A DNA stretch of 64,000 nt from an uncultured Pelagibacteraceae bacterium (GTDB taxonomy: Bacteria; Pseudomonadota; Alphaproteobacteria; Pelagibacterales; Pelagibacteraceae), in contig CACOFY010000001.1 in the NCBI GenBank assembly GCA_902626575.1, positions 372,001 through 436,000 of the forward strand, read 5' to 3'. The position numbers and the translations under genes are program-made. Under the pieces are notes generated by a model. The model was not told the origin of the DNA, did no database searches, and was given only the letters and a program-made list of their open reading frames with translations. Positions 34,902 through 44,660 of this stretch are shown in pieces (position 1 is the stretch's first letter; every line of letters starts with the position of its first letter).

Positions 34902-35657
34902 CTAATTAATCATAATTAATGAGAGATTTCTACCATAATCATTTTCTTTTTTTTTAAGTGATCTTCTTGCACTAAAATAAGTATTTACCCCTGAAAAAGT
35001 GTCTTTATTAATAAGTTTAATTTTTTTTATCCCAAGCTTTTTTATCTCTAATATAATGTACTGTTTGAGATTAAAAAAATATTTTTTATTTTTTAATTTA
35101 AAAAAAATTTTATTTTTTTTATTTTTTTTTAGAAATTTTTTAAAAAAATCATCTTTTACCTCATAGCTGTTTTGTGATATGCAAGGACCAATTATAATTT
35201 CAAGACTTTCAACTTTTGATCCTTCTCTAATAAAAAAATCAGTCACATTCCTGACTATTCCACTAAACGCTCCCCTCCAGCCTGCATGTATTACTGAAAT
35301 TATCTCTTTATTTGGATCAAATAAAACTATTGGTGCACAATCGGCCGTTAACACTCCTATAGGGGTATTAATTTGTTTGGTTATTAATGCATCACACTTA
35401 AATCTACGTTTGATTGATTTATTCTTAATAAAATAAAATTTATTGCTATGAATTTGTTTTGGTAAATGAATTTTTTTTGTATTTGATTTTAGTTTTTTTA
35501 ATACGATATTTAAATTTTTTTTTATATTGTTTTTTTTATCGTTTGATCCGACTCCACAATTTAAACTTTTATAAATTCCTTTTGAGACACCTCCTTTCGA
35601 TCCAAAAAACCCATATGTAACACTCCTTTGGGACGATAATTTTTTTGTCTTAATCAA
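34902..35657 (-). CDS. pgeF: Peptidoglycan editing factor PgeF (YfiH/laccase-domain)
   Basis: Multicopper-polyphenol-oxidase-fold protein that in other bacteria removes wrong amino acids from peptidoglycan precursors. The metal-site residues are visible: His in LPKQIHSNKFY (about 69), Cys in LTADCAPIVLF (about 106), and His in SVIHAGWRGAFSGI (about 123). The 251-residue length is normal. It contains long Lys runs typical of this genome. It is 2 bp from the MidA-like gene and 9 bp from prs. Older annotations call this a laccase; PgeF is preferred. Confidence 0.9.
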   Translation of the reverse strand: MIKTKKLSSQRSVTYGFFGSKGGVSKGIYKSLNCGVGSNDKKNNIKKNLNIVLKKLKSNTKKIHLPKQIHSNKFYFIKNKSIKRRFKCDALITKQINTPIGVLTADCAPIVLFDPNKEIISVIHAGWRGAFSGIVRNVTDFFIREGSKVESLEIIIGPCISQNSYEVKDDFFKKFLKKNKKNKIFFKLKNKKYFFNLKQYIILEIKKLGIKKIKLINKDTFSGVNTYFSARRSLKKKENDYGRNLSLIMIN

Positions 35658-35659
35658 TT

Positions 35660-36706
35660 TTAAAAACCAATTTTAAATTTAGTTTTGTTATTTGTTAGAA
35701 GCATCACTTTAAAAACATCACCCATAAATTGTTTTCCAATCAATTTTTCTAACCTATAATAAACGTTCGCCTTATCCGAAAAATTCATTTTTTTTGATAC
35801 CATTTCTGCTCTTTCAACAATACCTAACTTTTTCAAAAAACTGCCCTGTGTTGTGATTCCAGAAATATTAAATCCAACTTTCTTTGCAATTTTTTTTAAA
35901 AAATCAAAGGGTAAACTATGTGTAATATCACATTTCTTATAATGCTCTAAAATATTGACAATTTTATGATTTGAAAAACCTCGTAATGTATTTTTCATCT
36001 TTTTATCGAAATAACCATAATCAATAATCAGAAGACCACCATTTTTTTTTGCAATTATTTTATAAATAGACTTCAAATATTTGATCGTATTTTCAGAAAT
36101 TTCTATAAAAGTTTGATGGTTACTTAACTTAACTCCTATTTTTTTATCTAAAGACTTTATATTAGTTTTTTGGTCAACATAAACAAAACTTTTGTTTCTA
36201 GAAAATTTTACTTTTCTCTCAAACCATGCTTTATCTTTTTTTAAAAATTGCTTAATAGGAAATGAGTCAAAAAATTCGTTGGCTAAAAATAAACATGGAC
36301 CGTCTTTAATTTTTTCCAAATTATTAATCCAAATAATACTACTATTTTTATTTTTAAATTTTTGTTTTCTTTTGAGATATGGACTTTTCTCATGAATATA
36401 AAAACAATAATTTTTTTTAAATTGTGAAAACTTATTTAAAGTATTTAAGATATTAAAAGACATTTCTCCATTACCTCCACCCATATCAATAATATTAATT
36501 TTTTTTGGTTTATTTAACTTTTCCCAAAAACTTAAAATCCATATCGCTAGCATCTCTGAAAAGAAAATTGATATATTTGAGGATGTTATAAAATCACCTT
36601 TCTTACCAAAAGGATCTTTTGACATATAATACCCATCTCTTTTATCATATAATGAATTTTCGATAAATTTATCTAGACCGATTATCTTATTTTTATAATC
36701 TTTCAT
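35660..36706 (-). CDS. SAM-dependent methyltransferase, MidA/NDUFAF7 family
   Basis: Protein arginine methyltransferase-like family whose mitochondrial member acts in complex I assembly. The 348 residues show the family start DKFIENSLYDKRDGYY and FGKKGDFITSSNIS. They also show the SAM loop IIDMGGGNGEMSFNIL (about 70-85) and ANEFFDSFPIKQF (about 140-152). By family knowledge it probably methylates a complex I subunit; that is inference. It overlaps lgt by 14 bp upstream, a pairing common in alphaproteobacteria. Confidence 0.88.
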   Translation of the reverse strand: MKDYKNKIIGLDKFIENSLYDKRDGYYMSKDPFGKKGDFITSSNISIFFSEMLAIWILSFWEKLNKPKKINIIDMGGGNGEMSFNILNTLNKFSQFKKNYCFYIHEKSPYLKRKQKFKNKNSSIIWINNLEKIKDGPCLFLANEFFDSFPIKQFLKKDKAWFERKVKFSRNKSFVYVDQKTNIKSLDKKIGVKLSNHQTFIEISENTIKYLKSIYKIIAKKNGGLLIIDYGYFDKKMKNTLRGFSNHKIVNILEHYKKCDITHSLPFDFLKKIAKKVGFNISGITTQGSFLKKLGIVERAEMVSKKMNFSDKANVYYRLEKLIGKQFMGDVFKVMLLTNNKTKFKIGF

Positions 36707-37463
36707 TTTTCTTTAATAAAAAAAATCCAATTGAAAAAAAAATTAGACACAAAATTTGCCCCAGCGTTAGATTAAATAATAAATATCCAATTTGTAGATC
36801 TGGTTCTCTAAAAAATTCAATAAAAAATCTAAAAGTCGAGTAAAACACTAAAAATAATGCAGATATAAAACCTTTTCTTTCTAAAAAATTATTTTTTACC
36901 AAAATAGTTAAAATTAAAAAAAGTATAATACCCTCAAAACCAGCTTCATAAAGTTGCGAAGGATGACGAGACACGTTATCAACCTTTGCAAAGGTTACAC
37001 CCCATGAAACAGCAGTCTCCTTTCCATACAATTCAGAGTTTAAAAAATTGGCAACTCTTCCAAAGAAAATGCCAATAGGAGCAACTAAAGAAATCAAGTC
37101 TAAAAAGATGTAAGGATTGAAATGATTTTTTTTAGAAAATATATAGGTTCCTGTAATAACTCCAATTAGTCCGCCATGAAAAGACATACCACCTTTCCAT
37201 ATCATAAAAATCTCTAAAAAATTATCTAGATAGTATTGCGGATTATAGAAAATAACATAACCCAATCGTCCCCCAATAATTATACCTAAAATTATATAGG
37301 TCAAGAGATCATCTAAATTCTTGAAATACTTTTGGTCTTTATCTAAAAATTTTTTAATTATCAGCCATCCAAATAAAATTCCAAAAATATAAGCTAATGA
37401 ATACCATCTTATTTCTATTGAAAAAACAGTAAATGCAACTGGGTCAAAATTATTTATAAACAT
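36693..37463 (-). CDS. lgt: Prolipoprotein diacylglyceryl transferase
   Basis: Inner-membrane enzyme that attaches diacylglycerol to the lipobox cysteine of lipoproteins. The 256-residue protein has about seven hydrophobic helices. It has the Lgt signature region GGRLGYVIFYNPQYYL (about 61-76), then FHGGLIGVITG (about 94-104), the GRVANFLNSELYG block (about 135-147) and RHPSQLYEAGFEG (about 163-175). It is the first gene of the long lgt-to-ychF minus-strand run, 47 bp from the divergent UbiK-like gene. Confidence 0.97.
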   Translation of the reverse strand: MFINNFDPVAFTVFSIEIRWYSLAYIFGILFGWLIIKKFLDKDQKYFKNLDDLLTYIILGIIIGGRLGYVIFYNPQYYLDNFLEIFMIWKGGMSFHGGLIGVITGTYIFSKKNHFNPYIFLDLISLVAPIGIFFGRVANFLNSELYGKETAVSWGVTFAKVDNVSRHPSQLYEAGFEGIILFLILTILVKNNFLERKGFISALFLVFYSTFRFFIEFFREPDLQIGYLLFNLTLGQILCLIFFSIGFFLLKKNERL

Positions 37464-37510
37464 TTTTTAAAAATATATTATAAGGATATATTATTTTTTT
37501 TAAGCATAAT

Positions 37511-37756
37511 ATGACAAAATCAAAATTCGTAATTGATAAAATTGCTAAATTATTAGAGCAAGGCTTGATCTCATACAAAGATCTTAGTAACGAAATACTC
37601 AATATTATAAAGTCAAAAAAAGATGAGATTATTTTTAAATTAGATTTATCCACCAAAGAGGAATTAGAAATAGTAAAAAAAAGATTAGAAATAATTGAAA
37701 ATAAATTTAATAAAAAAAACAAATCGGGTAAAATTAAAAAGGTAAAAAAATCTTAA
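37511..37756 (+). CDS. UbiK-like (BMFP) accessory factor
   Basis: An 81-residue, strongly helical protein with a predicted C-terminal coiled coil (about 48-70, TKEELEIVKKRLEIIENKFN) and a Lys-rich tail. Size, the membrane-curving N-terminal helix pattern (KFVIDKIAKLLEQG) and the coiled coil match the BMFP/UbiK family. UbiK helps the ubiquinone-biosynthesis complex under aerobic conditions in E. coli. Alphaproteobacterial function is inferred. The last 23 bp overlap the convergent histidine kinase gene. Confidence 0.75.
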   Translation: MTKSKFVIDKIAKLLEQGLISYKDLSNEILNIIKSKKDEIIFKLDLSTKEELEIVKKRLEIIENKFNKKNKSGKIKKVKKS

Positions 37757-39047
37757 CTCTTAACCCGCCCAAATTTGAGTTTTCTAACTTAATACTACCG
37801 CCATGTGATTGTATCATATCTGATGCTATTGACATCCCAAGGCCAACACTTGATTTAGAATCTCCTCTGCTTTTATCTATTTTGTAAAATGGTTTAAAAA
37901 CATTTTCTCGCTCTTTTTCTGGTATACCTATGCCATTATCATCTATATTAATTACGATATTATTTGCACTTTTTTTAATATCAATTACTACTTTATCGCT
38001 ATATTTAAGTGCATTATCAATAAAATTACTTAACGATCTCTTTATAAGATTTTTTCTTCCAATAAACAGAATTTCTGATTTTTTTTCAAAGAAGATTTTT
38101 TTTGTTTCATATTTACTTACAGTATTTGATATAAGATCAGAAATATCAAAATTCTCACTTTTCTCATTAGATCTATTGCTAGAGAATTGAAGATATTCAT
38201 TAAGCATTTTTTCCATTTCAATGACATCCTCTGATAGTTTTTTTTCTATTTCTTTATCTTTTATAAACGCAAGCTGAAGTTTAATTCTTGTTAATGGTGT
38301 TCTTAAATCATGACTTATACCTGATAACATTTCCGATCTTTGATTTAAGTGTCTAATTATACGTTTTCTCATTTTATCAAATTCATATCCAGCTTGTCTT
38401 ATCTCTAATGCTCCTGAGGGTCTGTACTCTCCTATATCTTCACCCCGACCAAATCTTTCTGATGCTTTTGCTAAATTTATAATAGGCCTTGTTTGATTTT
38501 TTAAAAAAATTAGTGCCACAATAATTAATAAAAAAGCCGGCAAGGTAATCCATAAAGCAAAAATTCTTGCAGATGAATTAGCCACTCTATCTTTTGGAAT
38601 AACAAACTGAAAATATCCATTTAGATATTTAATTTTTAAATCAATAAAATCCTTTAAAGAAGTTGTATCAAACCAATAATTTGAGAATTCCGACTTAAGT
38701 TCTCTTCTTAATGTTCTGTCCATCGGGCTAAACCATCTTTCTAAATCCTCTTTTGGTAAAATCGAATGAGGGAGATAATCTACTTTTACATTATGTGAGT
38801 CAAAAAAAAGTTTTGTGAGAGAATCTTTATTGTATTGTTCATTATCATAAGCATCTATAAAAAATTTAATTTCACCAATCAAAGCCCTAGTCATTCCCTT
38901 ATTAGTTTTTATCCAAAGACTATCAAAAAAAACAATTGATATTGTTATTTGTAGAATAATTATTGGTGCGGCAACAATTAATAATGCTCTATAAAATAAT
39001 TGTTTAGGTAGTAATTTTTTTATAAAACTATTCAATCCATAAAACAT
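37734..39047 (-). CDS. Sensor histidine kinase (EnvZ-like)
   Basis: Membrane two-component kinase. I choose the ATG at 39047 (MFYGLNSFIKKLLP), which leaves a 20-bp overlap with the response regulator gene. From N- to C-terminus there is one helix (about 20-45), a periplasmic sensor segment (about 45-160), and a second helix (about 163-183). A HAMP domain, the H-box SGISHDLRTPLTR with His246, the N-box NFIDNALKYSD, and G1/G2 boxes DNGIGIP and SSVGLGMSIA follow. All catalytic motifs look intact. The adjacent regulator is its likely partner. Confidence 0.92.
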   Translation of the reverse strand: MFYGLNSFIKKLLPKQLFYRALLIVAAPIIILQITISIVFFDSLWIKTNKGMTRALIGEIKFFIDAYDNEQYNKDSLTKLFFDSHNVKVDYLPHSILPKEDLERWFSPMDRTLRRELKSEFSNYWFDTTSLKDFIDLKIKYLNGYFQFVIPKDRVANSSARIFALWITLPAFLLIIVALIFLKNQTRPIINLAKASERFGRGEDIGEYRPSGALEIRQAGYEFDKMRKRIIRHLNQRSEMLSGISHDLRTPLTRIKLQLAFIKDKEIEKKLSEDVIEMEKMLNEYLQFSSNRSNEKSENFDISDLISNTVSKYETKKIFFEKKSEILFIGRKNLIKRSLSNFIDNALKYSDKVVIDIKKSANNIVINIDDNGIGIPEKERENVFKPFYKIDKSRGDSKSSVGLGMSIASDMIQSHGGSIKLENSNLGGLRVKIFLPF

Positions 39048-39705
39048 AACCAGATCCTCGTATAGTTTGTAGATATTTTGGTTTTTTTGAGTCAATTTCT
39101 ATTTTTTTTCTTAATCTTGTAATTATAACATCAACAGATCTCTCTTTATCTATATCGATCAAGTTGCCAATATAGTCTCTTGAAAAAATTTCTCCTGGTG
39201 AGTTTATCATTTTTTCTAAAATAATTTTTTCAGTGTTATTAATTTTAAATTGTTCTGATTTTTTTTGAATTATAAGTTTATTCAAATCAATTGTAATATT
39301 ATCAAATTCTATAAGTCTTTTTGTACTTCTAATTTTTGTTTTCTCTAAAATATTTTTAATTCTCAAAACAAGCTCTCTAGGTTCAAAAGGTTTCGGTAGA
39401 TAATCGTCAGCGCCTATCTCTAGACCCTCAATACGCTCATCAGGTTGACCTTTTGCAGTTAAAAGAATTACTGGAGTATTAATTTTACCTTTATTTTGTG
39501 AGATAAAATCTAAGCCACTTTGACCTGGCATCATTATGTCTAGTACAATTAAATCAAATTTAATTGCAAGTATTTTTTCTTGAGCATCCTCTGCGCTAGT
39601 AGCTGTGGTAATTAAAAAATTTTTCTCTGAAAGATATTTTTTTAATAAATTTCTTATTCCATCATCATCATCTACAACTAATATATGTGCTTCAAATTTT
39701 TTCAT
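39028..39705 (-). CDS. OmpR-family response regulator (PetR-like)
   Basis: Two-component transcription factor. The 225 residues contain the receiver domain with acidic pocket VVDDDDG, phospho-acceptor D56 (LDIMMPGQSG), T83 and K105. A winged-helix DNA-binding domain (about 128-225) ends in RGSGYVLWIE. In Rhodobacter the OmpR-type PetR is paired with a MarR-type PetP and affects bc1 production. The same two genes are adjacent and overlapping here, which supports PetR, but binding targets are not shown. It overlaps the kinase by 20 bp and the MarR gene by 14 bp. Confidence 0.88.
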   Translation of the reverse strand: MKKFEAHILVVDDDDGIRNLLKKYLSEKNFLITTATSAEDAQEKILAIKFDLIVLDIMMPGQSGLDFISQNKGKINTPVILLTAKGQPDERIEGLEIGADDYLPKPFEPRELVLRIKNILEKTKIRSTKRLIEFDNITIDLNKLIIQKKSEQFKINNTEKIILEKMINSPGEIFSRDYIGNLIDIDKERSVDVIITRLRKKIEIDSKKPKYLQTIRGSGYVLWIE

Positions 39706-40135
39706 TAATTATTTTTTTTATAACATTATTAAAATTATTTACTTCATTCGAAGTAGAATTTAAAAGAGCATTGTAAATTCTTTTTTTTTGGGCTGAGAAA
39801 ATTTCTTCAAAAATTTTCATACCTTTTTTTGTCAGGTAAACATGTTTTAATCTTGTGTCTTTTTCCCCTTTTTTAAATAGTATGATATCTAATTTAATAA
39901 GCTCTTTAATAACTCGATTAAGGCTTTGTTTTGTTATTTTGAGCTTTTTTAAAAGATTAGAAATTGTTATCCCTTCATTGATAGAAATGATATGTATTAC
40001 CTTGTGATGAGCTATTCCCAATGAATGTTTATTGAGTGTTTTTTTTGCGTCATTAAATGACTCTCTGTAGCTTACAAAAAGCTTCTCAATAAACTCTTTT
40101 AAATGATCATCTTTTAAATATAAAAGATCTTTCAT
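39692..40135 (-). CDS. MarR-family transcriptional regulator (PetP-like)
   Basis: A 147-residue winged-helix protein with the MarR layout: dimerisation helices at both ends and a recognition region ISNLLKKLKITKQSLNRVIKELIK (about 78-101, in shorter pieces). A wing lies around KKGEKDTRLKHVYLT. By position next to an OmpR-type regulator it resembles PetP. It is the first gene of the regulator-kinase run and is divergent from ilvE across a 66-bp gap. Confidence 0.85.
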   Translation of the reverse strand: MKDLLYLKDDHLKEFIEKLFVSYRESFNDAKKTLNKHSLGIAHHKVIHIISINEGITISNLLKKLKITKQSLNRVIKELIKLDIILFKKGEKDTRLKHVYLTKKGMKIFEEIFSAQKKRIYNALLNSTSNEVNNFNNVIKKIINEKI

Positions 40136-40149
40136 ATTGGTAAGTTATA

Positions 40150-40178
40150 TTGACATATTATATTTAGAAAGATATTTT
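40150..40178 (+). promoter_or_regulatory. Candidate ilvE promoter
   Basis: A perfect -35 TTGACA (40150-40155) is followed after 17 nt by TATTTT (40173-40178, four of six consensus positions). The ilvE ATG lies 24 nt downstream. A minus-strand TATAAT (40157-40162) in the same gap could serve the petP-like gene, but no matching -35 is clear. Confidence 0.5.
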
Positions 40179-40201
40179 TTTAATAAAATATATTTTTTCT
40201 T

Positions 40202-41083
40202 ATGATACCTTACGATAAAAGATCAGGCAAAATTTGGTATAATGACAATCTAGTAGATTGGGGCGATGTTAAACTACACGTTCTTAGCCACGGCTTACAT
40301 TATGCTAGCTGTGTATTTGAAGGTGAAAGGGTTTATGATGGAGCTATTTTTAAACTCGAAGAGCATACAGAGAGATTTTTTTATTCAGCAAAAAGAATGG
40401 GTTTCACGATACCGTTCTCACAAGATCAAATCAATGAAGCGAGTAAAAAAATAATATCTATACAAAAAGTAAGCAATGGTTATGTAAGACCAGTCGCTTG
40501 GCGTGGAAGCGAGATGATGGCAATATCTGCTCAACAAACAAAAATTCATGTTGCTATTGCAACATGGGAGTGGGGTTCATACTTTGACCCAAAATTAAAA
40601 ACAGAAGGAATTAAATTAAATATTTCAAAATGGAAAAGGCCATCACCAGAGTCAATTCCCTGGGATACAAAAGCTGCTGGTTTATATATGATATGCACTT
40701 TGTCTAAACACGATGCAGAAAGCCAAGGTTACACAGATTCTTTAATGCTCGATCATGAAGGAAAAGTTGCAGAAGCAACTGGTGCAAATATTTTTTTTAA
40801 GGATAAAGATGGTAATTTACATACCCCAACCCCAGATTCATTTTTAGATGGAATAACAAGACGTACGATTATTGAAATAGCAAAAACAAAAAATATTAAA
40901 GTATTTGAAAGAAAGATAGAGGTATCAGAATTATCAAATTTTGTTGGGTGTTTTTTGACAGGTACCGCTGCAGAGGTAACTCCAGTTTCATCCATTGATA
41001 GATTTAATTTTAAAGTATGCAATACTATTATGGAACTTTCTAAAAGCTATCAAGATATTGTAAGAAAGAAAATTGCTGCTTAA
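40202..41083 (+). CDS. ilvE: Branched-chain amino acid aminotransferase
   Basis: PLP enzyme for the last step of Ile, Leu and Val synthesis. The 293 residues are of class IV. SHGLHYASCVFEGERVYDG is near the N-terminus (read in pieces, about 30-48), the PLP lysine lies in PWDTKAAGLYM (about 158-162), and EATGANIFF (about 197-205) and TGTAAEVTPV (about 257-266) follow. It is a single-gene unit on the plus strand. Its TAA interlocks with that of pgsA in TTAA (41080-41083). A D-amino-acid transaminase is the only serious alternative. Confidence 0.93.
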   Translation: MIPYDKRSGKIWYNDNLVDWGDVKLHVLSHGLHYASCVFEGERVYDGAIFKLEEHTERFFYSAKRMGFTIPFSQDQINEASKKIISIQKVSNGYVRPVAWRGSEMMAISAQQTKIHVAIATWEWGSYFDPKLKTEGIKLNISKWKRPSPESIPWDTKAAGLYMICTLSKHDAESQGYTDSLMLDHEGKVAEATGANIFFKDKDGNLHTPTPDSFLDGITRRTIIEIAKTKNIKVFERKIEVSELSNFVGCFLTGTAAEVTPVSSIDRFNFKVCNTIMELSKSYQDIVRKKIAA

Positions 41084-41664
41084 TTTTTATTATCCTCAGA
41101 AATTGCGTGGTCGATACCTTTTCTTAAATAATCATAACCTGTATAAAGTGTCAGAAAAGCTGACAGCCAAAGTAAAACCATCCCAATTGTTTGAGCATTA
41201 TAGTCTTGAAAATTAATTAATTTATTGCCGGTTTCACCAGTAAGCAAAAGTGCAATAGAAAACATTTGAAGAAAAGTTTTTAATTTTGCTAAATTAGAGA
41301 CAGGAAGTTTAATTTGTCCTTTAGCTAAAAATTCTCTTAAACCTGATATCAAAATTTCTCTGGTTAAAATAATAATTGCAGCGATAACTTCATAATTTCT
41401 AATTGTTCCATCCATCACTAATAAAATAAGTGCTGTAGCAACAATAATTTTGTCTGCAATTGGGTCTAATAGCTCTCCTAATTTAGACTCTTCTTTGAAC
41501 ATTCTAGCTAATAGCCCATCAAGAAAATCAGTAAAAGAAGCCACTAAAAACAAAACGAATGGTATTAAATCTCCGTAAAAACCAGGAAGATAAAATGCGA
41601 ATACAAAAATTGGTACTATAATAATTCTTCCTATAGTCAAGTAATTTGGAATTTTTATTTTCAT
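41080..41664 (-). CDS. pgsA: CDP-diacylglycerol-glycerol-3-phosphate 3-phosphatidyltransferase
   Basis: Inner-membrane enzyme of phosphatidylglycerol synthesis. The 194 residues hold several hydrophobic helices. The CDP-alcohol phosphotransferase motif DG-x2-AR-x8-G-x3-D-x3-D is visible in [19 protein letters not shown] (about 48-66). It overlaps uvrC by 4 bp. The adjacency uvrC-pgsA is conserved in many proteobacteria. Confidence 0.95.
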   Translation of the reverse strand: MKIKIPNYLTIGRIIIVPIFVFAFYLPGFYGDLIPFVLFLVASFTDFLDGLLARMFKEESKLGELLDPIADKIIVATALILLVMDGTIRNYEVIAAIIILTREILISGLREFLAKGQIKLPVSNLAKLKTFLQMFSIALLLTGETGNKLINFQDYNAQTIGMVLLWLSAFLTLYTGYDYLRKGIDHAISEDNKN

Positions 41665-43496
41665 TCGTGGAAAAAATTATAAATTTTTTTTGCAACCTTT
41701 TCTTCAACTCCATCAACTGACTGAATTTCATCTAAACTTGCTGATTCTATTGCTTTTGCTGATCCAAAATGATTTAGCAAAGCTCTTTTTCTTACAGAAC
41801 CAATGCCCACGATTTGATCAAGTGTTGATCTAGAAATACCCTTCTTCCTTTTTGCTCTATGGGCACTAATTGCAAACCTGTGAGCTTCATCCCTAAGTCT
41901 TTGCAAAAAAAATAGAGTAGGATCATTTTTTTGAAATTTAAATTCTTTACCGTTATGAAAAAAAGATTCATTTCCACTATTACGAAATTTACCTTTAGCA
42001 ATTGCTATTACTGGTATTTCGTTTAACCCAATCTCATTCATTGAGGTTCTTGCAGATGAATATTGTCCTTTTCCCCCGTCAATTAATACAAGGTCTGGAA
42101 AACTTAGATAGTTACCTTTTTCCTGAATTGCTCTTTTAAATCTTCTACCTAAAACCTCCCTTATCATACCGTAATCATCTTGATTAAAATTTTCATTTTT
42201 GATATTGAATTTCCTATATCTTTTTTTAATGAAACCTTCTTCACCGTAAGTAATAAGAGCACCAACACTATTGGTTCCTTGAATATGACTATTATCATAG
42301 ACCTCTATTAAACTAATATTATTATCAATCTTAAATTTTTTTGCAATTTCATCAAGCAACTCTCTATTATTCTGACTTTCATATAGTTTACGATTTAAAC
42401 TATTTTTTGCATTCTTTATTGCTAGGTTTAAAACCTTAAGTCTTGATCCTTTCTTAGCGGAGGAGATAAGAATTTGTTTTTTCTCTTTTTTTGACAAAGT
42501 TTTTTCAATAAGTTTTTTTTCTCTTATTTCTTCACTTAAAATTATTAATTTTGGAACAGTTTTATTCTCATAAAATTGAGAAACAAACGAATTTAAAATT
42601 TCACTTAAATTTTCGTCAGGGTCGTGCTTTGGGAAAAAAGCCTGATTTCCCCAATTTTGTTTTGATCGATAAAAAAATACCTGTATGCAAGTTTTTCCAG
42701 ATTCTTTATAACCAGCTATCACATCTGCCTCAGTCAAATTTGCCTCGTTTATGGTCAATGATGATTGAATAATATTAAGAGATTTAATTTTATCTCTAAC
42801 GATTGCTGCTTTTTCAAAATCCAATTCTTCACTTGCGTACTCCATCTGAGATGAAAGAGTTTGTTGAATTTTCCTCGATTTACCTTTGCTTAAAAATTCA
42901 TCTGCAGATTCCACAAGCCTTGCATAATCCTCTTTGCTAATTTTTCCTCCGCATGGACCAGCACATCTTTTTAAAAAATAATTAAAGCATGTTTTATTAC
43001 CAGCTTCTACTTGTTTATCCGTACAAGATCTTAACCAAAAAATTCTTTGCAATGTTTTAATAGCACTATTCACTGCTAGCGAACTTGCGAAAGGTCCATA
43101 ATATTTTCCAGGTTTATTTTTTGCACCTCTATGTCTTTCAATTCGTGGAAATTCATGATCAGAAATAAATATATAGGGAAAAGATTTATCGTCTTTTAAC
43201 AATATATTAAATTTCGGTTTGTGTTTTTTTATTAGATTAGCTTCAAGTAATAGTGCTTCACTCTCATTACTTGTTGTTGTGATCTCCAACTTTTGAGTTT
43301 GTGATAACATTCTTTCGGTTCGAATAATATGATTTTTTTCAGAAACATAGCTTTTTAATCTGTTAGGTAAATTTTTTGCCTTTCCCACATATAGAATTTC
43401 ATTTTTAGAATTAAGCATTTTATATACTCCAGGAAGTTTAGGAATTAATGCTAATTCTTTTTTAATTACTTCTTTTCCAATGTCAGGACTAGACAT
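41661..43496 (-). CDS. uvrC: UvrABC excinuclease subunit C
   Basis: Makes the dual incisions in nucleotide excision repair. I choose the ATG at 43496 ([10 protein letters not shown], 611 residues), overlapping the folB-like stop by 8 bp; the longer frame starts with an unlikely TTG at 43526. The N-terminal GIY-YIG domain has [24 protein letters not shown] motif lies near 190-225, the RNase H-like endonuclease domain contains [16 protein letters not shown] and VLIDGGKGQ, and a C-terminal helix-hairpin-helix pair closes it. uvrB is encoded three genes upstream on the same strand. Confidence 0.96.
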   Translation of the reverse strand: MSSPDIGKEVIKKELALIPKLPGVYKMLNSKNEILYVGKAKNLPNRLKSYVSEKNHIIRTERMLSQTQKLEITTTSNESEALLLEANLIKKHKPKFNILLKDDKSFPYIFISDHEFPRIERHRGAKNKPGKYYGPFASSLAVNSAIKTLQRIFWLRSCTDKQVEAGNKTCFNYFLKRCAGPCGGKISKEDYARLVESADEFLSKGKSRKIQQTLSSQMEYASEELDFEKAAIVRDKIKSLNIIQSSLTINEANLTEADVIAGYKESGKTCIQVFFYRSKQNWGNQAFFPKHDPDENLSEILNSFVSQFYENKTVPKLIILSEEIREKKLIEKTLSKKEKKQILISSAKKGSRLKVLNLAIKNAKNSLNRKLYESQNNRELLDEIAKKFKIDNNISLIEVYDNSHIQGTNSVGALITYGEEGFIKKRYRKFNIKNENFNQDDYGMIREVLGRRFKRAIQEKGNYLSFPDLVLIDGGKGQYSSARTSMNEIGLNEIPVIAIAKGKFRNSGNESFFHNGKEFKFQKNDPTLFFLQRLRDEAHRFAISAHRAKRKKGISRSTLDQIVGIGSVRKRALLNHFGSAKAIESASLDEIQSVDGVEEKVAKKIYNFFHE

Positions 43497-43908
43497 GACT
43501 TCTTTTTTTTGAAATTTGGACCCCAACAGAGGAACAATCTTTCATTATTTCCAGTTTTTCAATTTTAAGAGATATTTTATCTATTCTCTTATCTCTAAAT
43601 AATTCATCAAATACATCCTCTGCAAGTGTTTCAAGAAAGTTATAATGTTTATTTTTTACAAGTTTTTTTATTAATCTTACAAGCTTTGCATAATTGACTA
43701 TTGATTTTAGATCCTTGTCACTTGTTGGTTTTTTGTCTTGATAATTTGCTTCTAAGCTAAATTTAACTTTTTGGGGTTTTTCTTTTTCAAAATCAAAATA
43801 TCCTAACTTTAAATTTAATATAAGTTCTTTTATAATTACTTTTTTTTCGTAATTAAATAAGGTTTTATTTTTATCTATTTTTATAACTTTAAAATTATTT
43901 TTTTTCAT
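43489..43908 (-). CDS. folB: Dihydroneopterin aldolase-like protein (FolB family)
   Basis: Tunnel-fold enzyme of folate synthesis, converting dihydroneopterin to 6-hydroxymethyl-dihydropterin. The 139-residue sequence has about 25 extra N-terminal residues before the conserved core. The core includes [16 protein letters not shown] (about 34-49, equivalent to the usual IGVYDWE block), the [12 protein letters not shown] stretch (about 66-77) and [14 protein letters not shown] (about 95-108). The catalytic Lys region near [13 protein letters not shown] is present. It overlaps uvrC by 8 bp and the SDR gene by 4 bp. Confidence 0.85.
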   Translation of the reverse strand: MKKNNFKVIKIDKNKTLFNYEKKVIIKELILNLKLGYFDFEKEKPQKVKFSLEANYQDKKPTSDKDLKSIVNYAKLVRLIKKLVKNKHYNFLETLAEDVFDELFRDKRIDKISLKIEKLEIMKDCSSVGVQISKKRSHV

Positions 43909-44660
43909 TCTTTACCTCTCAAAATATCTGGTGTTTGCCAATTAAGGCTTTGACCACTATCAATTGCTAAAACCTGACCAGTAATAGAGCTGTTTTTAAT
44001 AAAGAAGTCAACTGTATTACAAACTTCATTTACATCGACCTGTTTTTTAAGTGGAGTTGCTAAATATTGATTTTTAAAATGTTTATTTGATTGCCTTTTG
44101 TTTTTTATGGTTGGCCCCGGGGCTATTCCGTTTACTCTGATATCAGGAGCTAAGCTCATCGCGCTTGTTTTGGTCAAGGTATATAAACCAGTTTTACTCA
44201 AAGTATAAGAGAAAAAAAATGGCGTCAGTTTAAAAACCCTTTGGTCAATAATATTAATAATATTATTGTTTTTTCCTTTTATATTTTTAGAAAATTCTTT
44301 TGAGAGGTAGGCAGGGGCTTTTAAGTTAGTCGTTATGTGTTTTTCCCAACTTTGAGATGTAAAATTTTCCAATTTATCGTTTTCAAATAAAGAGGCATTA
44401 TTTATCAAACAATCAAAATATTTTAATTTTGACTTTGCAAATTTGATAATTTTTTTTAAATCGCTCTCTTTATTAAGATCAGCTTTTATTAAATATATTT
44501 TTGATCCTTTTAGAGATAATTTTTTTTTTAAATCTTCAGCTTTAGATTTTGATTTGTTGAAGTGAATAACTATTTCTTTATTTGGGCCTGATAACTTATT
44601 GGCAATTGCAGCACCAATTCTTGTGGCTCCACCAGTAATAATTATCTTTTTTGCTTCCAT
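43905..44660 (-). CDS. Short-chain dehydrogenase, pteridine reductase-like
   Basis: Classical SDR of 251 residues with the NADP-binding [12 protein letters not shown] (about 9-20), NNAS (about 88-91) and the catalytic Tyr-x3-Lys in YTLSKTG (about 152-156). The usual Ser is near the [11 protein letters not shown] segment. A TGxxxRIG start and proximity to folB resemble FolM/pteridine reductase, so I infer dihydropterin or dihydrofolate reduction. A 3-oxoacyl-ACP reductase is possible on fold alone. It overlaps both folB (4 bp) and uvrB (19 bp). Confidence 0.75.
   Translation of the reverse strand: MEAKKIIITGGATRIGAAIANKLSGPNKEIVIHFNKSKSKAEDLKKKLSLKGSKIYLIKADLNKESDLKKIIKFAKSKLKYFDCLINNASLFENDKLENFTSQSWEKHITTNLKAPAYLSKEFSKNIKGKNNNIINIIDQRVFKLTPFFFSYTLSKTGLYTLTKTSAMSLAPDIRVNGIAPGPTIKNKRQSNKHFKNQYLATPLKKQVDVNEVCNTVDFFIKNSSITGQVLAIDSGQSLNWQTPDILRGKE

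Noticed and set aside
37473-37494. Direct repeat ATATATTAT twice in the lgt/UbiK-like gap
   Set aside because: Nine-base A/T repeats are expected by chance in such AT-rich gaps; no second supporting feature.
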